Assembly (NCBI GenBank): GCA_965220105.1
Contig: OZ244811.1
Span: 3,658,001 to 3,722,000 of the forward strand
DNA: 64,000 nucleotides
Source of the DNA: Bin87 sp965220105
GTDB taxonomy: Bacteria; Chloroflexota; Dehalococcoidia; Lucifugimonadales; UBA3495
Direction of reading: 5' to 3'
The translations under genes were made by a program, and so were the position numbers. Position 1 is the first letter of the stretch, and every line of letters begins with the position of its first letter. Shown here piece after piece: positions 16,770 to 26,296 of this stretch. The notes under the pieces were generated by a model that was given only the letters and a program-made list of their open reading frames with translations, was not told where the DNA came from and made no database searches.

Positions 16770-17218
16770 TGGCCGGCAGCAACGGCAAACCAACGCTGAA
16801 GTACGGCGCGGCTGCGCTGGCGTTCATGGCCGTGGCGGTGATGATCATGGCCGCCGCGTGCGCCCCGGAATCCCGGCACGGCGACGGCACGGACGCGCCG
16901 GCCATGCCGCCAACCGTGAATCACGTTCCGGCGGTACTTGAGGTCATCGACAACCGACGCCAGTCACTCTGGTACGCCGAATGCCTGACCGAAACCCTCT
17001 CGTGGCGTGAAACCGAGGTCGCGGTCGACGTGAACGTGAATCGAGATACGTGGCACGCCGTCCTCGTGCAACGCTGCCGGCATCACGAGCCTCCTCCACG
17101 GAATGTCGATGTGGCCCTCGACCAATGTTTGGGGCAGCAGTTCGACTGGATCAGGACCCGCACCAGGAACAGATACGTGGGCGCTATCTACGCCGAAACG
17201 GTCTGCGCTTCCCGCTGA
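16769..17218 (+). CDS. Predicted exported or lipid-anchored protein
   Basis: A 149-residue protein with a short basic start, a hydrophobic stretch (ALAFMAVAVMIMAAA) and then AAACAPES, a weak lipobox with the cysteine at about residue 31. The mature part has four cysteines and reads as a small globular domain. The ATG overlaps the upstream stop. Most likely anchored at the outer face of the membrane. No family recognised. Confidence 0.55.
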   Translation: MAGSNGKPTLKYGAAALAFMAVAVMIMAAACAPESRHGDGTDAPAMPPTVNHVPAVLEVIDNRRQSLWYAECLTETLSWRETEVAVDVNVNRDTWHAVLVQRCRHHEPPPRNVDVALDQCLGQQFDWIRTRTRNRYVGAIYAETVCASR

Positions 17219-17248
17219 ACCGCCGAACACGATCAAGAGACGAACGCC

Positions 17249-18184
17249 ATGGCCACCGAGATAGCAGAACGTCCCGAGCCCCGGGAAGCGGCAACCCCAC
17301 CCGTACGACGCCGGGGTCCGATGTCTCCGGAGGAGATGATCGACCTGCGCAACCAGGAGCTGCGGGTTGACGAGGCGATGGTGCGCCAGCTGGTGGAGGA
17401 GGCCAAGGCCGATTTCTCCGAGAACCTGCTGGAACCGGTGCAGGCCGCCACCAGCCCCTGGGGGGTGATCCGCCACCGGCGGCGGCTGCTGCGGGTCATG
17501 GGCGGCGCCGCCCGGCTGAAGACCAACGGCGCCGCCTTCCTGATCAGCGTCGGCCTGTTCGCCTTCTTCCTTTCGGTGATGGTCTACAACCCGGTCTATC
17601 CCTGGTATTTCGACGTCTTCGCCGCGCTGCTGCTGACCGCCGCGCTCACCGTGTTCACCTACGTCCACGGCGGCTACCGGCAGGCCTTCTCCAGGGTCTA
17701 CGCCCTGGAGCGGCGGGACTTCACCGACCCGGGCTACGTCACCGGCTGGGTACGGGTCTACCTGCCCAGCCTGGGCTTCTACTACCGGCCCGACGTCTGG
17801 CGGGGCAACGACGGCCGCAACGGCGCGGCCAACCCCGACTCCACGGTGGTCCTGGCCTGCGGCGTCGACGCCGTGGAGTGGACCTACGACGAGGACGACC
17901 CCGACTGGGACTCCGAGGTCTGGTGCCAGGTCACCCCGGGCTCGCGGATCCAGGACTTCCGCACCCCCCTGGACTACTTCGACCTGCCCGCCGACCATTT
18001 CACCACCGAGCCCACGTCCATCAAGCACCGGAGAGCCTGGTGCCGGGACCTGCTGCGCTCCGGACAGGACCACGCCGCCTGGAAGAAGGGGGCGCTCGGC
18101 CTGATGGACGGCCGCTGGCCCTGGCTGGCCGTGGCCGGCTTCATGATCATCGGCGTCTTCGGCATGTTCATGTCCGGCGGCTGA
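17249..18184 (+). CDS. Membrane protein with acidic globular region
   Basis: A 311-residue protein with two adjacent membrane helices at about residues 93-112 and 120-142, an acidic globular stretch of about 140 residues (with WTYDEDDPDWDSEVWCQV), and a C-terminal helix (WPWLAVAGFMIIGVFGMFM). The topology places the globular part on one face of the membrane. No domain recognised. The gap to the upstream gene is only 30 bases. Confidence 0.6.
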   Translation: MATEIAERPEPREAATPPVRRRGPMSPEEMIDLRNQELRVDEAMVRQLVEEAKADFSENLLEPVQAATSPWGVIRHRRRLLRVMGGAARLKTNGAAFLISVGLFAFFLSVMVYNPVYPWYFDVFAALLLTAALTVFTYVHGGYRQAFSRVYALERRDFTDPGYVTGWVRVYLPSLGFYYRPDVWRGNDGRNGAANPDSTVVLACGVDAVEWTYDEDDPDWDSEVWCQVTPGSRIQDFRTPLDYFDLPADHFTTEPTSIKHRRAWCRDLLRSGQDHAAWKKGALGLMDGRWPWLAVAGFMIIGVFGMFMSGG

Positions 18185-18194
18185 CCAGCTGGCC

Positions 18195-18509
18195 ATGAGA
18201 AACCTGCGCGCATCCCTCAATCCCTGGCTGGGCGGCGCCAGCCTGTTCTTCGTGGCCGTCTCGCTCTTCGGCGTCACCTTCCCCGCCGTGGACGCCTGGC
18301 ACGACCAGTGGCGGGACTACGCGCACCAAACGCAACTGGGCGGCCGCTGTTCGGACGCCGCCAACGTGAACAACCCCGAATGCGCCCCCGACGACCACCG
18401 CTTTGCCATCGAACCCTGGATGATCGTGCCGTGGCTGTTGTCCGGGGGCGCCCTGATCGGCTCCCTGGCCATCGCCTCGCCCTTCGTCCGGCGCCGGACT
18501 GACACCTGA
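18195..18509 (+). CDS. Two-helix membrane protein
   Basis: A 104-residue protein with an N-terminal helix (LFFVAVSLFGVTFPAV), an outside loop containing two cysteines (CSDAANVNNPEC) likely joined by a disulfide, and a second helix (WLLSGGALIGSLAIAS) ending in RRR. It lies 10 bases after the previous gene. Small size and paired topology recall minor structural or anchor proteins of membrane-embedded assemblies; that role is inferred. Confidence 0.55.
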   Translation: MRNLRASLNPWLGGASLFFVAVSLFGVTFPAVDAWHDQWRDYAHQTQLGGRCSDAANVNNPECAPDDHRFAIEPWMIVPWLLSGGALIGSLAIASPFVRRRTDT

Positions 18510-18624
18510 CTGCGCGCCCGCCGGTTTATCACCGCCCGCCGCGCCTCCGCTGGCTTCCGCGTCGCCCTCAATCAATGACCAACACCGGCAATGACCAACG
18601 ACTGACAACAAAAGGAGAAACATC

Positions 18625-19419
18625 ATGGGTCTTGGAGATCTGGGAGAGCTCGGCGACATCGGCGCGATCGTCGGCTCCGTGGTGGGGATCGGAATCTCCG
18701 CCATCGTACTACTCACCTTCGCCCCGGCCATCGTGGGCGACATCGACGGCTTCAGCCTGGCCGGCACTGACCGGTGCGAACTCAGCGTCGGCGATCGCGC
18801 CCGTTGGGTGCTGAAGGCTCCTTCGACCGCCACTAACGGCGAAGAGGCGTGGGCCGAATTCAGGAGCGGGACTACGGGTTACAGCGTAGTCAATTTGGCA
18901 ACGGGAGCCACTTTCTGTACGGGCACCGGTCTGACCACCACTGACAAAGTATTCACGCCCAAGGGCACTCCAGTCGTGATCGCAACGGATGCCCAGGTAC
19001 CGGGTGCCTGGAAGAAGGCCAACGCGTCGCTGACCGCGCTGTCGGGCGGCACCATCGTGCTGCTGCTGTTCAGCGCATCTGCGATTTTGGTGCCCGCGGG
19101 CGCCATCGGATTCCTGGGCTACTTCGGCGCGCGCTTCATCGCCAGCAACATCGGCGGCGGCGTGCTGTCCATCGCCATCGGCGCCACGGTGATCGTGGTG
19201 CTGGCCGGCGCCATCCTGCCCGAGGTGTTCGAGCCGCTGGACAAGCTCTACCTGTCCCTGGACGGCCAGCGCTTCTGGGTCTACAGCGTCGGTATAGGCA
19301 AGCTGGGCCCGATAATTGGCAACTTTATGGGAATTGCGCTGCTGGGCGGCATCGTCACCCTGGGCATGCTGCTCTGGAAGGGACACAGCGGTCAGGGCCG
19401 CATGTCCCAGGCCATGTAG
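18625..19419 (+). CDS. Twin membrane protein 1 with variable loop
   Basis: A 264-residue protein with AAGGAG 10 bases before the ATG. Residues 1-52 (one membrane helix) and 129-264 (several helices) are almost identical to the next gene, at DNA as well as protein level. Residues 53-128 differ strongly. In both copies the variable part begins just after GTDRC and holds a second cysteine, so it looks like an exposed, disulfide-stabilised loop. Abundant glycine and hydrophobic residues suggest a multimeric membrane component, perhaps the major structural protein. No known family. Confidence 0.7.
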   Translation: MGLGDLGELGDIGAIVGSVVGIGISAIVLLTFAPAIVGDIDGFSLAGTDRCELSVGDRARWVLKAPSTATNGEEAWAEFRSGTTGYSVVNLATGATFCTGTGLTTTDKVFTPKGTPVVIATDAQVPGAWKKANASLTALSGGTIVLLLFSASAILVPAGAIGFLGYFGARFIASNIGGGVLSIAIGATVIVVLAGAILPEVFEPLDKLYLSLDGQRFWVYSVGIGKLGPIIGNFMGIALLGGIVTLGMLLWKGHSGQGRMSQAM

Positions 19420-19511
19420 ATGGTCTGCCGAGCGCGGGGGTGCGGCCCACGGCTGCCCTTCGCGCTCTCCTCATCTCAACGTTGCAACGTAGGACCGCAA
19501 GGAGAAACATC

Positions 19512-20357
19512 ATGGGTCTTGGAGATCTGGGAGAGCTCGGCGACATCGGCGCGATCGTCGGCTCCGTGGTGGGGATCGGAATCTCCGCCATCGTACTACT
19601 CACCTTCGCCCCGGCCATCGTGGGCGACATCGACGGCTTCTCGCTGGCCGGCACCGACCGGTGCGAAGTCAGCGGGGAACGGTTCCGCTGGGTGCTGCGG
19701 GTGGGCGCCAACACTCCGGCCGACGGCGAGGAGGCCTGGGCTGCATTCAGAGGCGGCACCGCCGGCTACGCGATGCAGAAGCTCGACACGTCCACGGCCT
19801 GCGTCGTGCACGTAGTTAAAGGCACCGGCGCGCCGGCCTTTGAGGACGTCTACACCCCCAAGGGCACCAAGCTCACCGACGCCTGGACGCCGGCCGTGGG
19901 CACGGGCGCGAACAGCGTCACAGACGGCTTCGCCAGCGCGCCGACCTGGAAGAAGGCCAACGCGTCGCTTACCGCGCTGTCGGGCGGCACCATCGTGCTG
20001 CTGCTGTTCAGCGCATCTGCGATTTTGGTGCCCGCGGGAGCCATCGGCTTCCTGGGCTACTTCGGCGCGCGCTTCATCGCCTCAAACATCGGTGGCGGCG
20101 TGCTGTCCATCGCCATCGGCGCCACGGTGATCGTGGTGCTGGCCGGCGCCATCCTGCCCGAGGTGTTCGAGCCGCTGGACCGGCTCTACCTGTCCCTGGA
20201 CGGGCAGCGCTTCTGGGTCTACAGCGTGGGCATCGGCAAGCTGGGCCCCATCATCGGCAACTTCATGGGCATCGCGCTGCTGGGCGGCATCGTCACCCTG
20301 GGCATGCTGCTCTGGAAGGGACACAGCGGTCAGGGCCGCATGTCCCAGGCCATGTAG
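19512..20357 (+). CDS. Twin membrane protein 2 with variable loop
   Basis: A 281-residue paralogue of the gene at 18625. The start is the ATG at 19512, because the ribosome binding site and first 52 codons are copied from gene 1; a longer upstream frame is not homologous. Residues 1-52 and 146-281 match the twin nearly exactly. The variable part (53-145) is 17 residues longer and only weakly similar (both keep a GEEAW word). The pattern is what gene conversion of the arms plus diversifying selection on the loop would leave. Confidence 0.7.
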   Translation: MGLGDLGELGDIGAIVGSVVGIGISAIVLLTFAPAIVGDIDGFSLAGTDRCEVSGERFRWVLRVGANTPADGEEAWAAFRGGTAGYAMQKLDTSTACVVHVVKGTGAPAFEDVYTPKGTKLTDAWTPAVGTGANSVTDGFASAPTWKKANASLTALSGGTIVLLLFSASAILVPAGAIGFLGYFGARFIASNIGGGVLSIAIGATVIVVLAGAILPEVFEPLDRLYLSLDGQRFWVYSVGIGKLGPIIGNFMGIALLGGIVTLGMLLWKGHSGQGRMSQAM

Positions 20358-20401
20358 TCCGGTATTCAGGGCGAATCGGACGACGGAAGGAACCGGCAAC
20401 C

Positions 20402-20794
20402 ATGCTGACGCTGATCGTCGTCTGCTTCGCCCTGGTGGTCAGCCTGCTGCTGCGCGTGGCGGGCGACACCTACCAGGACACCTACGGGGGCGGCTGGCCC
20501 GTCATCCAGCTGGCCATCCTGACGCTGGCGCACGGCGCCGCGGGGCTGGCCAGCTGGTTGGGAGACTACCGGAGCTGGGCCAACCGCCTCCTGTGGATGA
20601 TGGCGCTGCACCTGCACGCCGTCACCTACGCGCTCAACTGGCCGGTCTACCAGGGCCTCACCGGGACCGTCGCCCAGACCCCCGACCTGCTGCCCAACCT
20701 GTCGGCCTTCTTTCTCATTCTGTTGCCCAGCCTGCTGATGTACGGCGGGCCGGTGGCCGCCCTGATCAACCCGCCCCGCCGGGAGGAAACATGA
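20402..20794 (+). CDS. Multi-pass membrane protein
   Basis: A 130-residue protein with about four hydrophobic segments (LTLIVVCFALVVSLLLRVA at the N-terminus, then around residues 35-55, 60-82 and 100-122). GGAAGG is upstream. Its stop overlaps the start of the next gene (ATGA). No family recognised; it fits the pattern of small membrane partners in this block. Confidence 0.55.
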   Translation: MLTLIVVCFALVVSLLLRVAGDTYQDTYGGGWPVIQLAILTLAHGAAGLASWLGDYRSWANRLLWMMALHLHAVTYALNWPVYQGLTGTVAQTPDLLPNLSAFFLILLPSLLMYGGPVAALINPPRREET

Positions 20795-20985
20795 CCAGAG
20801 AACCCCTGAACGCCCGGGAGGCCCACGCCCGCGCCGTCCAAGCCTTCGAGCAGGTGGGCGGCAACCCGCTGATGTGGCGCTCCCAAACTTTCGAGACCCT
20901 GGCCCAGGCCTACCACGCCGGCCAGGTGGGGGCCTGGGCCGAGCTGTTGGACCGCATCGACGGCGCCGCCGCTTACCGCCAGTAG
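20791..20985 (+). CDS. Small helical protein
   Basis: A 64-residue soluble helical protein (NAREAHARAVQAFEQVGGN...) with GGGAGGAA before the ATG and a 4-base overlap with the previous gene. No motif recognised. Likely real because of coupling and good codon usage. Confidence 0.5.
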   Translation: MTREPLNAREAHARAVQAFEQVGGNPLMWRSQTFETLAQAYHAGQVGAWAELLDRIDGAAAYRQ

Positions 20986-21017
20986 TCAATGACCGTAACT
21001 ATAAGAGGAAGACCATC

Positions 21018-24000
21018 ATGCTGAACCTGATCATATCCTGCGGCGATCCCATGGAGCGACTGCTCTACGGCGAGCCGGACCCGTGGCTGGCGCAGTTTGA
21101 ATGCCGGCATAACCATGTGCCGGACATGGACGGAGACGGGCGGATAACCTTCGTCGACGAGATCGCCTACGAAATTCAACAACAGGCCCAGGCCGACCCC
21201 GAGGGGTTCCTGAGTTCCTCAGGAGGAGGTCGGGACGAGGACGGGTTCTTCTTCACCCAGGACGACGGTTCGCGTCAGTATGTAGACCCTGATTCCGGAG
21301 CGCCGGGCACGGCAACGGATAACGATCTCGACGAGACGGACGACCTCGATCGCCCCCGAACTCGCACCGAGCGCGACGTCGACGCTTTTCTGGCGCAGCC
21401 GGCGGAGCTTGCGTTTGACGGCGATGCGGAAGGCTGGGGGCGCACATCGCAGGACGCGTTTCGAGCCGATTCAGAACGGGAAACGCCGTCCAGGACTGAG
21501 GAGGAAGGGGACGGAGAGCACGATGCCGTAGAAGCGCTCATCGTCGCCCGAGGACGCGCTCTGGGATTGAGCGAAGCGCAGATTGCCTCGGCCATTGCCC
21601 GCTATCGAGCATCCGCCGTACCTCTGCGGGCCGCTGCAGCCTCCCGTGGATTGACCAACGCCGCAACGGACCCCGCGACCGCGTTGTTGGGCGCCGGCGC
21701 TCATGGCGACAATACGCCGTCTCCGGCCTCTGCCAATCCGGCGGAGCGAATCACCCGGGCGGGCGGATCTGGCGAAGTAGTGCTGGGGGCAGCTGAAGGT
21801 GACCGGGATTCTCGCTCTGCTGGCTTGGATGGCATCGGTGAAACCAGGGTCGTTCCGATAATCAACCCAGCCTATATGGAATGGGAGGAGCGTAACAAGA
21901 TTCCGCTCTATCTCAAGGCAGACGGGGAGCCGCTGGCTCCGAACGAATTGAGTGTTCGTGGGTGGTATCCCGCCAAGGAGACCTACCCGGAATTTGCTGC
22001 CCGCCACGGCGTGGATGTAGTCCTTAATCCAAACTACGTCGAGCCCGGCGAGCGTCCCAACCAGTACCTCGACGGCAGTGCACAGCCCGTCCCGGAAACT
22101 TGGGAGCAGGCGGTGGCGGCCTACGAGCGGGACGCCGAACCGCTGCGTCGGGACGCGGGCCAATACGAAACCGAAGCGGCCACCTACCGGACCGATTTCG
22201 ACGCCTACGAGGCTGCGGTGAACGCCTGGAACGAGAATCCGGGCAGCGCGGCAGAATTGAAGGCGCTGCAAGACCGGCGGGAACGCCTCACCACCGAGCA
22301 GGCCCGCCTCTCTGCATCCGCCGACGCCATCAACGCCCGGGCCCAGGCTCGTCAGGCCGACGCACAGAACCTCAATGACCTGGCGCGACTGGAACCCTCG
22401 GAACGCAACAGGGTCATACGCGCCACCGCTGGACCGCCGGAACTGCGGGAAACCCGCTATCAGGAGGCGTTGGATGCCCATAACGACCGGCGACGTGTTC
22501 CCAGGCCAATGAGCGAGGATGCCAACGGGGAATACATAGAGAACTACTGGTCAAAATATAAGGCATGGGAGTCCGCCAACAACAGCGCAGCGATCGAACT
22601 TGCGCTGACCGCCGTTGCCTCCGGTCGTCCGGTTCCCGACAGGCTGATGGTGGGCGGTACGTATAGAACCGCGTCTTTGAGTGATGCGGCAACGCCGGTA
22701 GAGGTGGCCCAAACCGTTAGAGAATGGCGGGCGGACGAAGATTGGGCGGAAAAAGCCGATGATGACCCAGACGGAGGAGGCGGTGGCGGTAGCAGCCGGG
22801 ACTACACCGTTGCAGATGACGGTACGGTGAGCTACACCCAGGGCGACCACACCTACACCGTCAGCGACGACGACCTGGCCCAGGACGTGCGGGAGGCCGC
22901 CACCAGCGGCGACGCCAGCGGCCTCAGCAGCGTGGACCAGGTCACCGTCTCCACGGGAGACGTGGGCCCGGTGGCGGCTGACTACAACGTCGGCGAGGAA
23001 ACCTCCGGAGGCAACTACGGCGATCTGCGTGCGGCGCAGGAGGCCTGGTTCCGGGAGCAGTTGGCCAACCTGCCGGACGATCCGGCGGAGGCCGCCGCCC
23101 GCCTGGCCGAGCTGTCCGCCCGCGCCGACGAGCTCAACGCCGAGTGGCAGGGCCGGGATGCTACCTTTGTTGGCCCCGACGGCCAGCCCATCACCGGCGC
23201 CGAGTACTTCGCCCAGGTTTCCGCCAGCCTCTCCGTCGGAGCAAATGAGAACACGGTCATCGCGGACCGCAACGCCGCCTTGCCCGACGCCCTCGCGCCG
23301 GTGACGACCACATTCCAACCCAACGCCGGTCTGGGCGACCGCTTCAACGCCGACCGGTCCGCCATCGACGCGCGCGTGGCCGCGGCCAACGCCATCGAGG
23401 ACCCGGCCGAACGCGCCGAGACGCTGGCGGCGCTGGCCTCCGATATACGCGACCTGCAGGAGCAGTGGACCGGAACGGATGCCCGGGGCTGGACGCTCGG
23501 CGTTGACCACGACAACGATCCGGACACGCCCCGCGTGGCCACCACTGCGACCGAGTGGTGGGGCGAGTACGCCGCCGGCGTCGAGGCCTCCGCCGACGCA
23601 AACCGGGCCACGGCCGAGCAGAACACCGCCGCCGCCTTTGCCAGCGACAGCGAGGCGCTGGCGATCGCGGAAAGCCTGGGCTTCGACGTGTCCGAGATCA
23701 CCCCCGACCAGGCCCGCAACCTCATCGCCGGCCACAACGAACAGGCCGATCGTCGCAGCACGGCCGCCGACGCCCAGGCGCTCACCATCGCCGAGCGCCT
23801 GGGCTTCGACGTGTCCGAGATCACCCCCGACCAGGCCCGCAACCTCATCGTCGGCCACAACGAACAGGCCGATCGTCGCCACGAGGCTGAGGTGTACGCC
23901 GCCGCCGCGGCGCTGGGCATCGACACCGCCACCGGCGACTACGAGACCGGAGGAACCAAGAGCGCCGAACAGCTGGCCCGGGAGATCAACGCCGCCGTCG

Positions 24001-26296
24001 CTCGCGTGGACGCCCGCCAGGAGGCTGAGGTGCACGCCGCCGCCGCGGCGCTGGGCATCGACACCGCCACCGGCGACTACGAGACCGGAGGAACCAAGAG
24101 CGCCGAGCAGCTGGCCCAGGAGATCAGCGCGGCCGTCGCTCGCGTGGACGCCCGCCAGGAGGCTGAGGTGTACCCGCCGCCGCCGCGCTGGGCATCGACA
24201 CCGCCACCGGCGACTACGAGACCGGAGGAACCAAGAGCGCCGAACAGCTGGCCCGGGAGATCAACGCGGCCGTCGCTCGCGTGGACGCCCGCCAGGAGGC
24301 TGAGGTGCACGCCGCCGCCGCGGCGCTGGGCATCGACACCGCCACCGGCGACTACGAGACCGGAGGAACCAAGAGCGCCGAGCAGCTGGCCCGGGAGATC
24401 AACGCCGCCGTCGCTCGCGTGGACGCCCGCCAGGAGGCTGAGGTGCACGCCGCCGCCGCGGCGCTGGGCATCGACACCGCCACCGGCGACTACGAGACCG
24501 GAGGAACCAAGAGCGCCGAGCAGCTGGCCCAGGAGATCAACGCGGCCGTCGCTCGTCGCGAGGAGGCAACACGCCGCGCAAACGATGTCATCGCCGGCGA
24601 CTTGTCATCGCCGGTCACGCCTGAGGAGGCGGCAGCGGCTATCGCTGCGATCAATCAAACGACCGGGGAAAGCAGGCCGCCCTCTTGGTTGCCTTGGGCT
24701 GACAACTCCGGTCGGGACGGCGGGACCTCGGACCCCGGGGCTCTATCTGCGCAACAGACCAGATACGATCTGACGGTCAACGGTGCAACCTACGATGCCG
24801 ACAGACTCCGGGAGGCGTTTCCAGGGTTGACCGAAGAGGAGACCGGTCAGCAGTTGGCGCTGCAGATAATTCTCGACACCTACACCCAAAACAACGCCAT
24901 CATCGGGTCAATCGAGCTCCAGGGTGAGCTCATCAATCGCGGCCTCACCCCGACTCAGGCGGCTCGCACCGTGCGCTGGATGGAACGCCATGACCTTGCC
25001 ACGTATTCCGACCTCTACGCCACAGCCGGCGCCGTGGCTGGCGGCTACATTGGCGCAGGTGTCGCGGGCCGGTTTGTGCCCGTGTTCAAGACCAGGATCA
25101 ACCCACGCCTGACGACAGGCGTGGCGCGCGGGTTTGTCGAGGAAACGGGGGAAGAAACTGGGGAGATCATCGCAGAAGTGATCGCGGCCGCCGCAAGCGG
25201 AGGGAACCCCGCCGGCATTTTGCTGGACCCCAGCACCTATGGATACGCTGCCGGGAGCATCCTGTTCAGCGGCGTCACCGAAGCAGACGCTCCGAAGGCC
25301 AGGCCTCGACCTGAAGCAGTGCCCGTCGGAGAAGAGGGCAACGGCGCGGTGTATTCCACAGACGGCAGCCGTGTGGATCCCGCCCTTGCCGCGGAGGGAA
25401 ACCGTCTTCTCAACCGGTGGGCCGCATCCAACCATGCGCTCCAAAATGACCCCGAAGATGCTCCGTCAGGGGTGGATCAGGCAACGTGGTACCGTAGGAA
25501 GGAAGCCATCAGGCGGGATGTGAAGCAGAGCGGCGATGCCCTTACCGCGTTTCGGGAAACCAATCCCCGACTGGTGGTTGGATATAAGGGTGGCGGAGGC
25601 GGCGGCGTCGTGGCCAGCGACAACTCGCTGATCACGTGGTCTCCGGACGGCGAAGCAGCGGTATACGCGTCGCAGCCCGGGGACGCAGAGTTCATGATGA
25701 CATCTGGAGGCTCCGATGGGCGCGCGATTTACCGCATTGATGAGTCTGGCAAGCTGGTCCCTGTGCGGCCTGTCGGTGATCGGGGCATTGCTGGGACCGC
25801 CTCAGCTGTCCCGCCCGCTCCTGATAGCGGCGGCAGTGTTCCTGACGATAGCGTACGAGCTCAGGTTGAACAGGGAGATGGACCGGTTGTCGCCCAATCC
25901 GCGGTGGCGCCCCAGGCACAAATAGCCCCAATCCCAACGGCCGCGCTGTCACAACCTCTGCTGCCGGGACAAGCGGAGCCAGCACCGGAGGCAACCCCCA
26001 CGCCCACGGAAACCTCCGAGCAGGGAGGATCCAGAGGCGGCCGTTCAGCTCCGCCCACTACGGCGGGCCCGGGTCAGCCTTCCTTCACGCCGCCTCCTTC
26101 TCCACAACCGTCGGCGCAACCGTCACCGGAACCCTCTCCACTGCCGTCGGCGCGACAGTCACCACGACCGGCGCCCAGCATCACGCCGACGCCCAACCCA
26201 GATCCGGGCCGGGGTACGCAGCCCGGGCCGGCAACTCCCCCGGGGGGCACGCCAGGCACCCTCCCCAACAGACCGCGCCGGGGACATCGCCGTTGA
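21018..26296 (+). CDS. Giant repeat-rich protein, interrupted by one frameshift
   Basis: About 1760 codons if one base is restored. AGAGGAAG precedes the ATG. Near the N-terminus DMDGDGRITFVDE (residues 36-47) is a canonical EF-hand-type calcium loop. The central 1000 residues are helical, Ala/Asp/Glu/Arg-rich and probably coiled. Two 41-residue repeats (about 23655-23882) precede five 46-residue repeats (23883-24560). The third 46-residue unit lacks one base in its GCC-rich start (137 instead of 138 bp), shifting the frame; the original frame resumes from there to 26296. The C-terminus has a hydrophobic region near 25030 and a long Pro/Thr/Ser tail. It is probably a long fibre or scaffold on the cell or particle surface. 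The missing base may be a true mutation or an assembly error in a repeat. Confidence 0.65.
23655..23882 (+). repeat. Two 123-bp in-frame repeats
   Basis: Two tandem units starting at 23655 and 23778, each coding LGFDVSEITPDQARNLI and NEQADRR, differing by a few codons. The DNA identity is high, so the duplication is recent or kept uniform by conversion. Confidence 0.8.
23883..24560 (+). repeat. Five 138-bp in-frame repeats
   Basis: Units begin at 23883, 24021, 24159, 24296 and 24434. Each codes EAEV(Y/H)AAAAALGIDTATGD and ETGGTKSAEQLA and onward. The unit at 24159 is 137 bp, which causes the frameshift in the host gene. The last unit is truncated where it meets unique sequence. Confidence 0.85.

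Larger units (their letters stand above)
18611..20357 (+). repeat. Tandem duplication with conserved arms and variable centre
   Basis: Left arm 18611-18780 repeats at 19498-19667. Right arm 19009-19419 repeats at 19947-20357. Both arms are nearly identical. The centres (18781-19008 and 19668-19946) are divergent. The duplication unit includes the ribosome binding site. Confidence 0.85.

Noticed and set aside
20874..21017. Upstream extension of the giant protein start
   Set aside because: The extension overlaps the small gene at 20791 in another frame, and the ATG at 21018 has its own ribosome binding site.
22551..24035. 494-codon minus-strand frame under the giant gene
   Set aside because: Shadow of the repeats of the plus-strand gene: the same GC-rich repeat read backwards, no start signal and no domain.
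24150..24300. Programmed frameshift in the giant gene
   Set aside because: No slippery heptamer or downstream stem in the right place was seen; one missing base in a repeat is simpler.
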